NCBI RefSeq assembly: GCF_030272615.1
Contig: NC_081415.1
Coordinates: 418,460,757-418,524,756, forward strand
Origin: Cryptomeria japonica
Taxonomy: Eukaryota; Streptophyta; Pinopsida; Cupressales; Cupressaceae
Length of the DNA: 64,000 nucleotides
Reading direction: 5' to 3'
In this document: positions 24,355-35,924 of the stretch, piece by piece
Layout of the letters: every line of letters begins with the position of its first letter
Numbering within the stretch: the first letter of the stretch is position 1
Position numbers and translations under genes: made by a program
Notes under the pieces: model-generated
Database searches by the model: none
What the model saw: only the letters and a program-made list of their open reading frames with translations
What the model was told of the DNA's origin: nothing

Positions 24355-26784
24355 ATGCACGGAATGAGATCAGTCACAAAAGCACAACCTTTATCCCAAT
24401 TAGATTTCTCTCAACGAAAGAACAAAAACAAAGAAGAATCCATGAATGAATTCATGAGAGAAAGGTACAATCAGTATAAGTATGAAAACAACCAACATTC
24501 ACCTTTAAGAGAAAAGGATAAAGTAACTACTTCAAGCCCAGTGAATGAGGATTTGGTTGCAGCATATAGAGCCCAAAAGGGCCAATATCAAATTCCCTCT
24601 GGTTTTGAACATCACGAGGCATGAGCCAGACAGAACACATCGACTTCATCGGGATCAAGTAAGGCAGATCCTGCAGATAGATTTGCAGATTTAACTAAAA
24701 AGATGATGGAGGCAGCTGCTGAAATGAGAGATTCTGGAAGGGTTCAGGAATGTTTGGAGTTATGTGCTAAATTAGGCATAAATGTTGGTGAGGATGAATT
24801 TAATCAAGATGTAAACAATTACAAAAGAAAATATACTCAGACAGATCAGGGAGTGAGTAAAACAAAGAGTGATGATTTTAAAGCTTATGAGAACCCCTTG
24901 TTTAGTAACAAAAGGAATGATCATGTGCAAGCAAGTGCACCACCAATCCAGCAAAATTTTCATAATAACTTTGCTGCTCATAACCAGTTTCCACCTCAAG
25001 GTCAATTTTATAACCAATGTCCACCCCCTGATCAATTTCAGCATCAATACCAAAATCGATACCCTTTTCCTTATCAAAATCAAATGCCCTTATATGATAA
25101 CATGAACCAAAACTTTAGGAACCCCCATGGGGGACATGGGCTAATGAATATGGAACGGATGAGGCAGTTTGATTTCTCAGGAATGATGGTGTACCCATAT
25201 CCTATCCCGAATGAGATCAGGACTGCAATACCAAGATTCACTGGAAGTAATGCAATTACGGGGGAAGCTCATTGTAAGGCTTTTGATGCAGTGATAGAGG
25301 ATTTTGGTTTACCACATGAAGATGTTAAGATCAGGTTATTTATGCAGTCATTAACAGAAGATGCAAGGGATTGGTTTAGAGCATTGCCTGATGCATCCAT
25401 TAGAAGTCTTGCAGAATTCAAAAGCTTATTCCTTGAACAGTATGGAGACCATAACAGCCCTGAATTTTCTTTGCATGAGATCATTAGCATCAAGAAGGAG
25501 CAAAATGAATCAGTGGTAGATTTTAACAAAAGATTTAACAGGGTTCTAAACAAAATTCCCAACAGGATGAAGCCAGTACCTAAGGTAAGCATTCTATATT
25601 ACATCAATGCTTATGATAGTAAAACAAACTATGAGTTGAGAACTAGAAATCCTAGAGACCTCCGGGATGATATGAAAGCTGCCATTATTATAGAAAATAA
25701 TAGGAAGGCCGCTGGTAAAGTGGGAAAGAGAGAAGATGCAAGGTTGTACAATCCTAAAGCACCCAAAGCTAACAAGGATGAGGATAAACTTGACAAAGTT
25801 TTGAATGCTCTAAAAGATCTATCTGTGAGGGTAAACAAAACAGAGAAGCAGCAATATTATCGTCCTGAAAGGCCCAGATTGCATGATATGCCCTATAACA
25901 CTACATGGAAAGATGGAAGACCAGTAGACAGGAACCATAAGGATAACCAACAAGTCCCAGATCCCTTGAAAAGAACAGTAAACTACGCTCAAGATGATGA
26001 CATGTGGTGTTATGCTTGCAATATGCCACATGCCCCTTCTTTGTGTGTTGTAGCAAGAGGATTGCAGGAGGAAGAGAATGGTTATGAGGAGCATATGGGC
26101 GACCCGACTGTTAACATGATATCCTTTGAAGGAGGATCAAATTCCATGAACATTGATCAGTGCTCGGTGTTACCTGTAATCACCAACATAGGTGAAGGTA
26201 TTAAGCTCAAAATCCCCACTGAAGAGGAAAAAAGAAGAATTACAGCCTCTGCCGTTGCACAAGCAAAAAGGACTTATGATTTGAGGAATAGAATGGTGAA
26301 GCCAGAGCAAGGTAAACCTGCTAGTCTTTTTATAAAAGAAACTGATGAGACACCCAAGCAAACAAATAAACCAACTAAGACTAAGGAAGTTGTACCAAAG
26401 AATAATAAAAGGGGGCTTGATGATCAAAAGGAAGAAATAGCAAAATTTCCTTCAGCACAACACTCTACTTCATTTGATATTTCAAGTGCATTAACACAAT
26501 TAAAAGTTTTTTTTCCATTGATGGAAATAATGAAGTTTCCTGAATACAGAGAGAAGACTCTGGAGATGATTTCAGGTATCCAAAAAGAAAAAGTAAAAGA
26601 ACAGAAACAAGAGATTCCAAAGGGTGACAATAATGAACAAATGGCCCCAGTTATATATTTAGGGTCCACCATAACCAAAAACCCAACACAAGTAGACCCA
26701 TTTTATCTCACTTTGGTGGTAAACAATAAGAAAGTGAAGAATTGTATGATCGACTCAGGAGCAGCCATAAATGTTGACTGTTGA
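24355..26784 (+). pseudogene. Gag and start of protease of the Tat element
   Basis: It opens at ATG 24,355. A TGA at 24,622 (probably from CGA) interrupts it, and the same frame then continues to 26,782. A Gln/Asn/Pro-rich stretch (about 24,900-25,130) precedes the capsid-like Retrotrans_gag domain (about 25,200-25,700), with AIPRFTGSNAITGEAH, TEDARDWFRALP and FLEQYGDH segments. A shortened zinc knuckle CX2CX3HX4C (CYACNMPHAPSLC) lies near 26,010, one residue shorter than usual. The frame then reaches the aspartic-protease motif DSGAAIN at about 26,753, after which a frameshift at about 26,775-26,781 ends it. Gag would form the particle. Confidence 0.9.
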
Positions 26785-27160
26785 AGTGATGAAAGAGATT
26801 GGATTGGAAGTTGATACTACCTTTGGGAAGTGTTATGCCATGGACAACAGGTCGGTTCCAGTGGTTGGTATCATGAAGGATGTAGAATTCAAATTGGCAG
26901 CTTGTCCACAAGCATCGTACAAAACAGATATTACAGTGGTGGATGTCCCTCCAAACTATGGGATGTTGCTATCTAGGCAATGGTCGAACATGATTGGTGG
27001 GTATGTGCAGTTAGATTTATCATATGCTACGATTCCAATCAATGGACATGAGGTAAAAATTGATAGGGAACCTCAGTCCACATATATCATAGAAGACATG
27101 GAAGAATCAGCAAATCAAATATGCTTTTTGCAAACTGATATGGACAATTTCCAAGTGTAG
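26771..27160 (+). pseudogene. Protease C-terminal part of the Tat element
   Basis: This continues the protease in the next frame after the frameshift. The flap and C-terminal strands include TFGKCYAMDNRSVP and PNYGMLLSRQWSNMIGG, typical of retropepsin in Tat polyproteins. It ends at TAG 27,158, directly followed in the same frame by the RNase H region, so pol was one frame before the stop arose. The catalytic Asp is in the preceding frame (DSGA). Confidence 0.85.
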
Positions 27161-28240
27161 TTGACAAAACCTAAGGTTGACGAATGGATCCCCATTGAAT
27201 CATGTATAGCTGGAAAGGATGATCAAGTGTGGAAAATGTTCTTTGATGGATCTTGTAGCAAGGAAGGGAGTGGGGCTGGAATCCTATTTATTTTACCCAC
27301 AGGGGAAACCTACAAATATTCTTTCAAGTTTTTATTTGAGTGCACAAATAACATTGCAGAGTATGAAGCCTTGCTCACTGGTTTTAATATAGCAGTTAAA
27401 CATGGAATTAGATTACTCAGCGTGTTTGGTGACTCAGAGTTAATAGTCTCACAGGTAAAGGAGAAGTATTCTTCAAAGCACTTAAGATTGAAACAGTATA
27501 GAAATGTTGTCTGGGATACTATAGAACTTTTTGATGCTTTTCAAATAAACTGGATAGACAGATCAAAGAACATTATGGCAGACTTTTTGGCCAGTATTGC
27601 ATTGAAGGATAATGATATAACACTAACTGGGATATCTGAAGTAGAGATGAAAGTAAGACCATCTATTCCTGACAACTTATATAATTGGCAAGTGTTTCAA
27701 AATGATGCAGACCTGCTGAAATTCTTACAGTGTGTTGATCACTATCAGATTCAGGCTATAAATTTCAATGACTTTGTGGAAAAGACTGAAGGTAAAGAAA
27801 CTTTATTTGGACATGAAATCATACAATTGAAGTCAAACAAATTACCAAGAGGCCTAGTAGCATTAGAAAGGGCTTTCAATACTCAGAATGTGATTGAGAC
27901 TAAAGGATCAACTGTTAAAGAAAGTGATGTGGAACAAGTCAATTTAGGAAATGAAGAAACTCTCAGAAATGTTTTTATTGGGAAAAGGTTAACTTCTGCC
28001 ATGAGGCAACAACTGACAACATTGCTAAAGAGGTATAAACACGTGTTCGCATGGTCTTATGAAGATCTCAAAGCTTATAGAGAAGATCTTTTTCAGTATG
28101 AGATACCACTTAAGCCAGAAGCTAAACCATTCAGACAAAAGCAAAGACCTATTAATCCAACACTGTTACCAAAAATGAGGGAAGAGATCATAAAAATGAA
28201 AGATGCAGGAATTATTGAACCCTGCAGATATTCCACATAG
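27161..28240 (+). pseudogene. Extra (archaeal-type) RNase H and N-terminal RT region of the Tat element
   Basis: About 27,230-27,610 encodes a full RNase H of the RVT_3 type with all four acidic residues: FFDGSCS, AEYEALL, FGDSELI and IMADFLA. It lies upstream of RT. Tat polyproteins with an added RNase H are known, and I recall plant members with this order. A linker with LKSNKLPRGLVALERAF follows, then the start of RT (YKHVFAWSYEDLKAYRED). The frame ends at TAG 28,238, where relatives have Trp (RYS-W). The domain likely took over the RNase H function, because the native one downstream is degenerate. Confidence 0.88.
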
Positions 28241-28806
28241 GTCTCTAACTTGGTGCGGTCAGAAAGAAGAATGGGGATATTAGATTGTGTGTGGACTTTA
28301 GAAACTTAAACATATCATCTCTAAAAGACAATTATCCATTGCCAAATATGGATAACATGTTGCAGAAGGTGACAGGGTGTGAGTTATTGTCTATGATGGA
28401 TGGGTTTTTAGGTTACAATCAGGTGAAAGTTAAAGAAACTAAAAAATATAAGACAGCCTTTACAACTCCATGGGGCACTTATGTCTATGCACAAATGCCA
28501 TTTGGATTGACTAATGATGGTGCTACATTTCAGAGGGCAATGGATGTGGCTTTTGCAGAATTGATTGATATAATCATGGTAGTATACCAAGATGACTTAA
28601 CTGCATATTCAAAGAAACCCGAGGATCATTGTGAGCACCTTGAAAAGATATTCAAGAAAGCCTTAGAGTATGGGATTTCCTTGAATCCTAAAAAATGCCA
28701 CTTTGGTGTAGAAGAAGGAAAGTTACTTGGACACATAGTATCCAAGGAAGGGGTAAGAATTGACCCTGAAAGGGTGGTAGCTATCAATGAGATTCCCATT
28801 CCCTGA
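28241..28806 (+). pseudogene. Reverse transcriptase of the Tat element
   Basis: After a one-base frameshift near 28,250 the RT frame runs on. Motifs in order are VDFRNLN, MMDGFLGYNQV (first catalytic Asp), QMPFGLTNDGATFQRAMD and VYQDDLTAYS (YQDD in place of the common YLDD, seen in Tat relatives). LNPKKCHFG and GKLLGHIVSKEGV close the palm and thumb. The TGA at 28,804 sits where relatives have Arg (CGA). Confidence 0.92.
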
Positions 28807-29400
28807 ACCATCAAGGCCATCCAATTATTCTTGGGACAAATAAATTTTGTAAGAAGGTTTATTTTAAATTTTGCAGACATAATAAAACCTATAATAAGGA
28901 TGTTAAAGAAAGGAGCCCAAATAGATTGGACTGAGGAAGCAATCGACTCCTTTATAGCAATCAAGAGAGCAATTTTAGAAGCACCAGTACTGATCTCTCC
29001 GGATTTTAGCAAGCCTTTTATAATATTCTCATTCGCCTCATGTCACACAATAGCAGCAGTGTTGCTACAAAAGAATCAGGAAGGGTATGAGCAGCCCATT
29101 GCATATTTTAGCAAGTCTTTGAGCCCCTCAGAAATAAAATATGAGTTGAATGAAAAGCAAGCCTATGCATTTGTCAAATCAGTAAAACAGTTTAGACCAT
29201 ACTTAGTAGGGGCTGAAGTTATAGCATATGTTCCCAATGCAGCAGTGAAAGATATCTTCAGACAAACTGAGGTCACGGGAAGAAGATGTAAATGGATCAA
29301 CCAAATACAAGAGTTCAACATTGAACTCAAAATTTCACAAGTTATCAAAAGTCAAGGATTGGCCAAACTCATGACAAGAACTGAGATTGAGGAGTCTTGT
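28807..29400 (+). pseudogene. Native RNase H of the Tat element (catalytically degenerate)
   Basis: Continues in the RT frame: LFLGQINFVRRFI, then SPDFSKPFIIFSFASCHT, where the usual catalytic Asp of TDAS is missing. EKQAYAFVKSVKQFRPYL follows, then IAYVPNAAVKD, where the usual Asp of TDH is replaced. Degenerate native RNase H is known for Tat elements that carry the extra domain. It ends in the GRRCKWINQIQEF segment before integrase. Confidence 0.88.
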
Positions 29401-30708
29401 GTAAATCAAGTAGGGTTGGAAGAAGCCAGCTTCAGTATTGAGAATACAGCATGGTATACTGATATCATGTATTACCTTAAGCACTTGAAATGTCCAGATG
29501 GTATGACTGATAATCAGAGAAGAACCTTAAAGCTGAAATCTACAAAATATGTGATTGTCAATGGGGACTTGTATTGGAAAAACAGAGATGGGATATTATT
29601 ATTATGTCTAGATGACTACCAAGGAAAGAAAGTTCTTCAAGAAATGCATGATGGGGTTTGTGGGGGTCATTTTTCGGCTAGGACTACTGCACACAAGATA
29701 TTGAGAGCTGGATACTTTTGGCCATGTGTTTTCAATGACTCTTACAGATATGTCAGAAAGTGTGAAGCTTGTCAAAAAATTTCAGGCAAAATGAAATATC
29801 AAGGGTCACTCCCATTAAGGCCAATGCTAGCTGAAGAACCATTTCAGCAATGGGGAATAGATTTCATAGGAGAGATATCAGAAAGATCCAGCGGAGGACA
29901 TAGGTGGATATTGGTCGCTACAGACTATTTTACCAAGTGGGTAGAGGCAATACCCACTAGACAGGCCACTAGTAATATGGTAATAAAATTCATAATGGAG
30001 AACATTATCACTAGATTCGGTGTTCCTGCAAGGATCATCTCAGACAATGGTATGTCCTTTAGGTCTGAGGAATTCAACACTTTTTGTGAAGAATATGGCA
30101 TCAAAATATCTCATTCTTCTCCTTACCACCCTCAAGGAAATGGGCAAGCCGAATCAAGCAACAAAAATATCCTAAAGATCATTAAAAAGACGCTAGGACA
30201 CAACAAGAAGGCATGAGATTCAAAGTTGAGTTTTGCATTATGGGCAGATAGAATAACAGTGAAGAAATCTATGGGAAAGTCTCCATTTGAGTTGGTTTGT
30301 GGCAAAAGAGCCAGATTGCCTTTGGACAATCTCTTGCCTATACATAGATTCATGACTCAAGAAGGGATAGATGTTGAAGACCCCTCACAAGAGAGGATGA
30401 TGCAGTTAGTAGAGCTTGATGAAGTCAGAGCAGAGGCTCAGAAGCAGAATATCAAAATCCAAAATCAGATGAAGAGATTGTATGACAAGAGGACAACAGA
30501 TAGGAAATTCTATGTGGGTGATTGGGTCTTAATGTGGAATGCAAGGAGTCAAGACAAAGGCAAGCATGGCAAATTTGAGGCCTTGTGGATCGGACCATAT
30601 GTGATTATGGATAAAAAAGGAGAAGATTCTTACCTTCTCCAAAGTGCAACAGGTGAAGTCCAAGAATTGCCAATACATGGACAATTCTTGAAAAACTTCT
30701 TTTCTTGA
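29401..30708 (+). pseudogene. Integrase of the Tat element
   Basis: The zinc module HDGVCGGHF...CEACQ lies at 29,650-29,775. The core has WGIDFIGEI (Asp), ISDNGMSF (Asp) and HPQGNGQAESSNKN (Glu), so the DDE triad is intact. A TGA at 30,214 (TGG in relatives) precedes the C-terminal part 30,217-30,708, with ALWADRITVKKSMGKSPFEL and a beta-rich tail VGDWVLMWNARSQDKGKH. No chromodomain is present. The end at TGA 30,706 lies 140 bp before the 3' LTR. Confidence 0.92.
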
Positions 30709-30904
30709 TATATTATGTTATATGTACAGTAGATTTGGATCGACTTCCATTGTAAACACCATATTTTGTCAAAATGTATCCTCGCTAACCAGAGATTCTG
30801 AATTCTTGAAGACATACACAATATGCCTCCATCCTCAATCAGAGCCACTGTTGAACAATATATTTGAATTTTAAAAAAAATCTTCCCAAAGGCACGAAAG
30901 CTAA

Positions 30905-31470
30905 AAGATCATCGGCCAAAATATCATGTCGAGCATCTCAGAATGAGTTTCACCGAAAGAATAGTTTCATCGAAATAAAACACAAAGAGTAAATACTAAG
31001 TTAAGATGTCTTCGACAGAATATCTCTTTCGGTAAATGAAGGAAGCCGCTCATCGATATCCCAATTCCATCGAAAAGTGAAACGCCAACAAAAGGTGAAG
31101 TCGAGGAAATGAAATTGCCGAGGAAGCTTAAAAAGCATTCATCGAAAAGCAAATCTTATCGATAACAATATGTCGATAAAAGCAGAGGGATTTCATTGAT
31201 AAAAGAAGGACATCGATGAAAAGAAGATTTCAGAGGGCTCGCGTGAACTTTCACCGAAGTATAAAACTCATCGAAATATGATTTCGATGAGACTCACGAA
31301 TAACTCATCGAAAAAGACTTCATCGAGGAGAGGATGATTTCGAGGAGACTAGAAGATGGTTTTTCGACAAAGACCATTCACCGATGAGTTGATATCGAGG
31401 AAAATGAACTTTCGATGAAAGATTAAAGCATTCAACCGAAGACAGGGGTTTCATCGAAATCTCGATTCAC
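30905..31470. promoter_or_regulatory. TCATCGAAA/ATCGAT motif array in U3 (3' LTR copy)
   Basis: The same array as at 14,300-14,860, with dozens of TCGA-centred words in both orientations, often spaced about 10-30 bp apart. Confidence 0.7.
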
Positions 31471-31760
31471 AATCTTTTTCAGCTGAACAGTACTTCCCGC
31501 GAAGGAATTAAAAGCTCAAGTTGAGGATGTCACATCTGCAATTAAGTTTGAACATTTGAGTAGCCGTTATAAACACAGAGACATTAACTATTGCACAAGT
31601 TGCCCACACAGTTACAGCTGAATTGATCGAATTTTCATAAGAACCAGACTTTGGTGCAGAAGATGGAAAGTTACAAGGAGTTAGCTGAAGTTCGTAAGTA
31701 ACAGTCAGAAGAGCTCGACAATTCTCCAAGTAAGTGTGATATCTCACATTGATTGAAATT

Positions 31761-34700
31761 ATGGAACCATCTTCTTCTTATAAAAAGAGTAGGAAAGGAA
31801 AGGAATTGAACCCTGAAGAGAAACCCAAACGACAGAAAAAGGAGGGTAGAGCTTTAGCTCAGGATCTATTAGACCAGTGCCCGACATCCAGTGTAAGGTC
31901 CAAAAAAATCAAAAGTGAAAAGGAAGGGTTGGAAGATAGATTTGAACATTTAGGAGACATATGGACTGAAATCAGAGGACATGAGTTGTTCTTATTTGGT
32001 TACAAGAGAAGGGATGCTCCTGAGCCCGTGAGTAACCTGTGGAAGAAAAATTTGGGGAAATTGGCAGTTCTGAATGTATTTGTGGATGTCAAATTAATGA
32101 AAGCCTTAGTGGATTGTTATGATCCAAAAACCAAAACCATATGTGACTACCGAGGGAAACCTATGGTGGTAATTAACAAACAGACCATTGATATGGTGTT
32201 TGATCTAGACTGGGATGTAGAAGAGAAAATTGACATACATAAGCTATCGCAAGAGTTCTTCAATTTAGAGGAAATTTATAGGAAATGGAGACTACCCATT
32301 CACCGGCCAAAAGTGGGAAAGTCCTTAGTTCCTTTCAGTAAAGATGACAAGGTGCCTTTTGATGTCAACCAATTCCATCCATATTTCAAGTATACATACT
32401 ATGTTGCAACCCAAGTATTAGGCTTAGAATCTCATCCTCTCGTGGATATTGGGGTTATGGTTCTCTGTGCTGATTTACAGTCAAAAGACCCTAGGCCGTT
32501 TGACTATGTCACTTATGTTGCAGAAGCCCTAAACCATGGGTTGGAAAAGTTAAAAGGAGACCTTGTAAATGTTCATTTCTCATTGTACTCCTTATTAATG
32601 CACATTATTCTTTATTGTGGACAAGAAGTCAATTTCTGGTCAGACGCTTTTAGCATTAGAGCTTATGATAAAAATGGTTTGAAGAAGCCAGTCCAGTTGT
32701 GGGTGTCTGCATGGGATCAAAGATTTATGAACAACCAGTATTGGCACTTTCAGGAATATTTTGTAAAACCACTCAGTGCAGCCTTCGGACAACATAGAAA
32801 TTATGCTTTGTCTCCTGAAATCAAAAGATTCCTCAGGCCAAAAGACTTCTCTCCAGAGTCTCAGATTGATCACAACTGGGGTGATTGGTATTGCCACCCT
32901 AATCATACAGAAATTAGGGTTTTCTAGTATGAAGGAAAGCCATACATGCTTCCAATTACAATGCCAAACAGGGTGGCCAATGTAGAGATTGTAAGACAAT
33001 TGTCTGCTGTCAGTGCCAAACATCTCACAAATTTTGGTAAACGATCTATTGTGCCAGGGTTATTGGTGTTTTCTGATTTCATTGTTAAAAGTTCTAAAAT
33101 TTATCATTTACTACAAAATAAATTAGATTATTATGGCATGACTCTGGGTGATCCTAGAGAGAACTTTGATCCTGAAGGATATATAAGAGCTGCAAGGGCA
33201 TCACAGAAACTAAAAGCCGGAATACATGTGCCTCAAATGCCAGACGATTTAATCAGGAACCTTGAAAGGGAAGAGGCCAAGGTTTTGAGAGAAAGAAGTG
33301 AGATAACTTGGGAAGCCTTCAAGTGGAAGAGAGCAAGAGGGATGGTGGATGGAGATCTACTTGGAAACCTCCAAGATCCTTTGGAGATAGCCAAAAAACT
33401 ACTTCAGCATGAGGTAGAGATTATGAATAGAGTACCCCCACAATTCCTCCATTTTGTCAACACTGAAAAGGATAGTAAACCATTGGCTCACATGTCACCG
33501 AAATCAGATGCTAGTAGCATCCCTGCTGACTCCCCTAGAGAGGATTATCCCCCTAGTTTTGAAGCAGAGGTAGATGTGGACACTGGTGAATTTAATATTC
33601 GAGATATAGTTGATATAAGAATGACAGAACATGAATACTTTGTTGCAGATGATGGATTCACTTCTTCAAGAGAATTCCTTTCATTCTTATACCAGTATAA
33701 AGGGGCTCATGTGAAACGAAGTATGACTGGGAGATCAGAAGAAGAACAGATGAGAAGGCTACAAGATGAGATAGATGCTCTCATGAAAGATATGACCCCT
33801 GAGAAGGGGAGGAAAATATTAAAGGAGGCTGGAGTTATCATATTTTCAGGTTGGGATATAAATTCAGCACTTCTGTTTGATGGATTCTTGAAGAAGCAAG
33901 ACACAAATCAACAGGTATTGCCTCAAGAAGTAGATAAATTGTTCATGGGCTCGGGGTATGATCCCGATCAAAAAGCTCTCCTACAATGGGCACTATATCA
34001 GAGAGGAAAAAGACCAATTATTGTAGATGTTGAAGAAACCTTTGGGCACCTTATGGTCCATCAGGTAGGAAAGACTGACCCTAGGGTCACTGCAAAATTA
34101 AACTTGGATGTAGCCAAATTAAATCTGGATCAGACAAAGTTTTTGGTCAGGGAAAACATTACCTATAAGGGTTTATATGAAAGGACTAAAGAGGAGAATC
34201 AGAGGCTACAAACAAGGATATTGCAATTTGAGATAGGAACTCCTTTAAATGAATATGCTGCATATCCCACAGGACGAAGCTTGGATGATGTCTTTGATGT
34301 TCTGTATTGGAAATATCAAGCAGAGAAGGCTGCCAAACAGGTGAGTAATATTCAACAGAAGATGGATAAAATGGTTAATGATATCATTGAACACAGGTTC
34401 AATACCATGCTCATCCATGTTGAACATTATTGGAGGGTGTACATTGGGACCATAAAGGCATTAAGAGAGCATGAAAGGTTAAAAACACGATTGCATGAAG
34501 TGATAAACAGTGTTGATGTGATGACGCTAGAGGAGAAAACAGAAGGGACTTCGTATATGGAAAATCATGTTAAATTCGAAGATGTGCTAAAAGGAGATCT
34601 TAAAGAATTAGATGATGGGAACCCTATTGGAATGCCCTCGATTTATAAAGAAGGAGAATTAATGTGTATGGATGAATGGCAGAATGAACTTCTGAGCGTC

Positions 34701-34910
34701 AGGGATCGGGCTCTGTCAAGATTGGATCGAAGCAAAGACATGGCTCCTACCGTCAACCAGATGATATTCGAATACCTTTCATAGGGAGAAGAATTAAAGA
34801 AACAGAGCATCAAGATCAAGACTTTTAAAAAAGATGATTACATTCATCATTTAGGGATGCTTAATCTCTTTTTACTTAAGTTTGTTAAGAGTGTTCAAAT
34901 TGACAGTTAG
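31761..34910 (+). pseudogene. LTR-encoded accessory ORF, best-preserved copy (1,049 codons)
   Basis: One frame runs from ATG 31,761 to TAG 34,908 with only two stops (TAG 32,925 and TAG 34,782). The N-terminus is Lys/Arg-rich (KKSRKGKELNPEEKPKRQKK), like a nuclear-localisation or nucleic-acid-binding tail. A long globular middle follows, with WRLPIHRPKV and SLYSLLMHIILYCGQ, then an acidic linker with SIPADSPREDYPP. Helical charged segments close it (EEENQRLQ-like, YWKYQAEKAAKQ). There is no signal peptide or transmembrane segment, so it is not a normal env protein. No domain family is recognised. It is placed in U3, so it would be expressed from the 3' part of the genomic RNA or from an upstream promoter in U3. 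Confidence 0.85.
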
Positions 34911-34954
34911 TATTTCGAAAAGACATGTCTTTTCATAAATAGCCTTTTCTCTCA

Positions 34955-34962
34955 TATATAAA
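34955..34962 (+). promoter_or_regulatory. TATA box of the Tat LTR
   Basis: TATATAAA lies 45 bp after the accessory ORF stop. It would start the genomic RNA at about 34,985-34,995, which leaves the ORF upstream in U3. Confidence 0.6.
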
Positions 34963-35205
34963 TGAGAAGGGTTTCTTGTAATAAAGGAGATAACATGATA
35001 CCAAGAATACAGTGGTATATGATAGCTTCTAAGTTTCCTGTTACACAAATTTTGGCGGATACATAATATAATCAGTTGTCTTTTCTTTGCACAGGTGTTG
35101 TGGATTATTTCATTCGTTGTTGGCAATTGCTTGTGATATTATCTAAAGAAGATAAGGTTATTCATATTCTTTGAGTGAAATCTATGTTGTATGTTATAAG
35201 GTTGA

Positions 35206-35211
35206 AATAAA
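35206..35211 (+). terminator. Poly(A) signal of the Tat LTR
   Basis: AATAAA about 245 bp after the TATA box. It defines a likely R region of roughly 200-250 bp. Confidence 0.5.
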
Positions 35212-35872
35212 AGTTTTGCTCGTGAATTATAATTGTTCTTTGCAGTGCTTACTTGGATGGTCCCTTAAAGGTAGGGTTAAATTCATTCAAGCAACTTATG
35301 ATATAGGCATTCAATTGATCTCATAAGAAATAGTAACTGACAGATCCATAAAAGGGGTGGGTTTAAAAACTGTCTCACAAGCTCACACAATAAGTCCTAA
35401 GGCAATATAAAGACTCTGTAGCCCAGACAGCAAAGAAGGCACTGGCCATCTGCAAATTACAACTTATCACCATATTCATCATATTTTATTTTACAATAGG
35501 AGTAATTGAGTAGGAAGCATAGAGTAAGTTGGCAATAGTGTATACATATAAATTTCTAAGCACATAGATCAAATAGCTTCCACAACAACAATCTTGAACT
35601 CATCTGCTATAGCTCCATCCTAGGAACTTATGCCATTCTGTGATAGGAGGAAGCCAGATCAGGATACTTAATGTGCTATAAAAAGCACTAGTCTTTGAAA
35701 ACAACTAGTGAATAGGTATACCCGCCTAGGTCCTGCAGAGCCTAAAGTGAGAGAGTCAGTAACCAAATAGGTTCACTCTATAAGTTGGCCAAGTGAATTG
35801 GAGGCTTTGATCATAGGAGTTGGAATTTCCTTAGAACCTATCCAATCTGTTGATTTGAGACCCAACAAGGCC

Positions 35873-35924
35873 GACCTGCCTTAAGCAAGGGGGAAATAGA
35901 TCCCGAAGCTATAAAACACTAACA
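35873..35924 (-). repeat. 5' LTR of the copia element, second part
   Basis: Continues the LTR cut at 14,243 (ccttaagcaaggggg, ataaaacactaaca) and ends at 35,924, followed by the CCAAA target copy. Confidence 0.85.

Larger units (their letters stand above)
14244..35867 (+). mobile_element. Complete Tat-type Ty3/gypsy retrotransposon with ORF-bearing 5-kb LTRs
   Basis: The element runs 5' LTR, PBS, gag, protease, extra RNase H, RT, native RNase H, integrase, 140 bp, 3' LTR. Five-base duplications AGGCC flank it (14,239-14,243 and 35,868-35,872). The 3' LTR is 5,019 bp. The 5' LTR, after removing the nested solo LTR and one target copy, is also 5,019 bp (3,561 + 1,458), and the two are nearly identical by eye, so insertion was fairly recent. 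Gag-pol carries five stops and two frameshifts and cannot be expressed as is. There is no internal ORF after integrase. The only accessory gene lies inside each LTR. No clear PPT precedes the 3' LTR. Confidence 0.92.
30849..35867 (+). repeat. 3' LTR of the Tat element (5,019 bp)
   Basis: TGTTGAACAATA at the start and GACCCAACA at the end. The boundaries are fixed by the AGGCC duplication on the outer side and by the match with 14,244 on the inner side. Order inside: TCGA array, accessory ORF 31,761-34,910, TATATAAA 34,955-34,962, AATAAA 35,206-35,211, then U5. On this reading U3 is about 4.1 kb and holds the whole ORF. The expected PPT is absent just upstream: the preceding bases are a mixed tcctcaatcagagccac. 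Confidence 0.93.
11678..35924 (-). mobile_element. Non-autonomous (gag-only) Ty1/copia element, split by a nested Tat element
   Basis: Both LTRs, the primer site, a gag remnant and a PPT are in place on the minus strand. Five-base duplications CCAAA flank it at 11,673-11,677 and 35,925-35,929. Without the nested insertion (14,244-35,872) the element is about 2.6 kb. Its internal part (12,168-13,818) has gag only, with no protease, integrase or reverse transcriptase, so it depended on another element. Its two LTRs differ at roughly one base in ten by eye, clearly more than the LTR pair of the nested element, so it is older. Gag-only LTR elements are a known class in plants (TR-GAG). Confidence 0.85.

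Noticed and set aside
34335-34360. Intron in the U3 ORF at a CAG-GTGAGT site
   Set aside because: The nearest acceptor is only about 18 bp away, and the solo-LTR copy lacks the donor.
31761-34910. U3 ORF as an env gene
   Set aside because: No signal peptide, no transmembrane anchor and no cleavage site; the hydrophobic LMHIILY stretch is too short.
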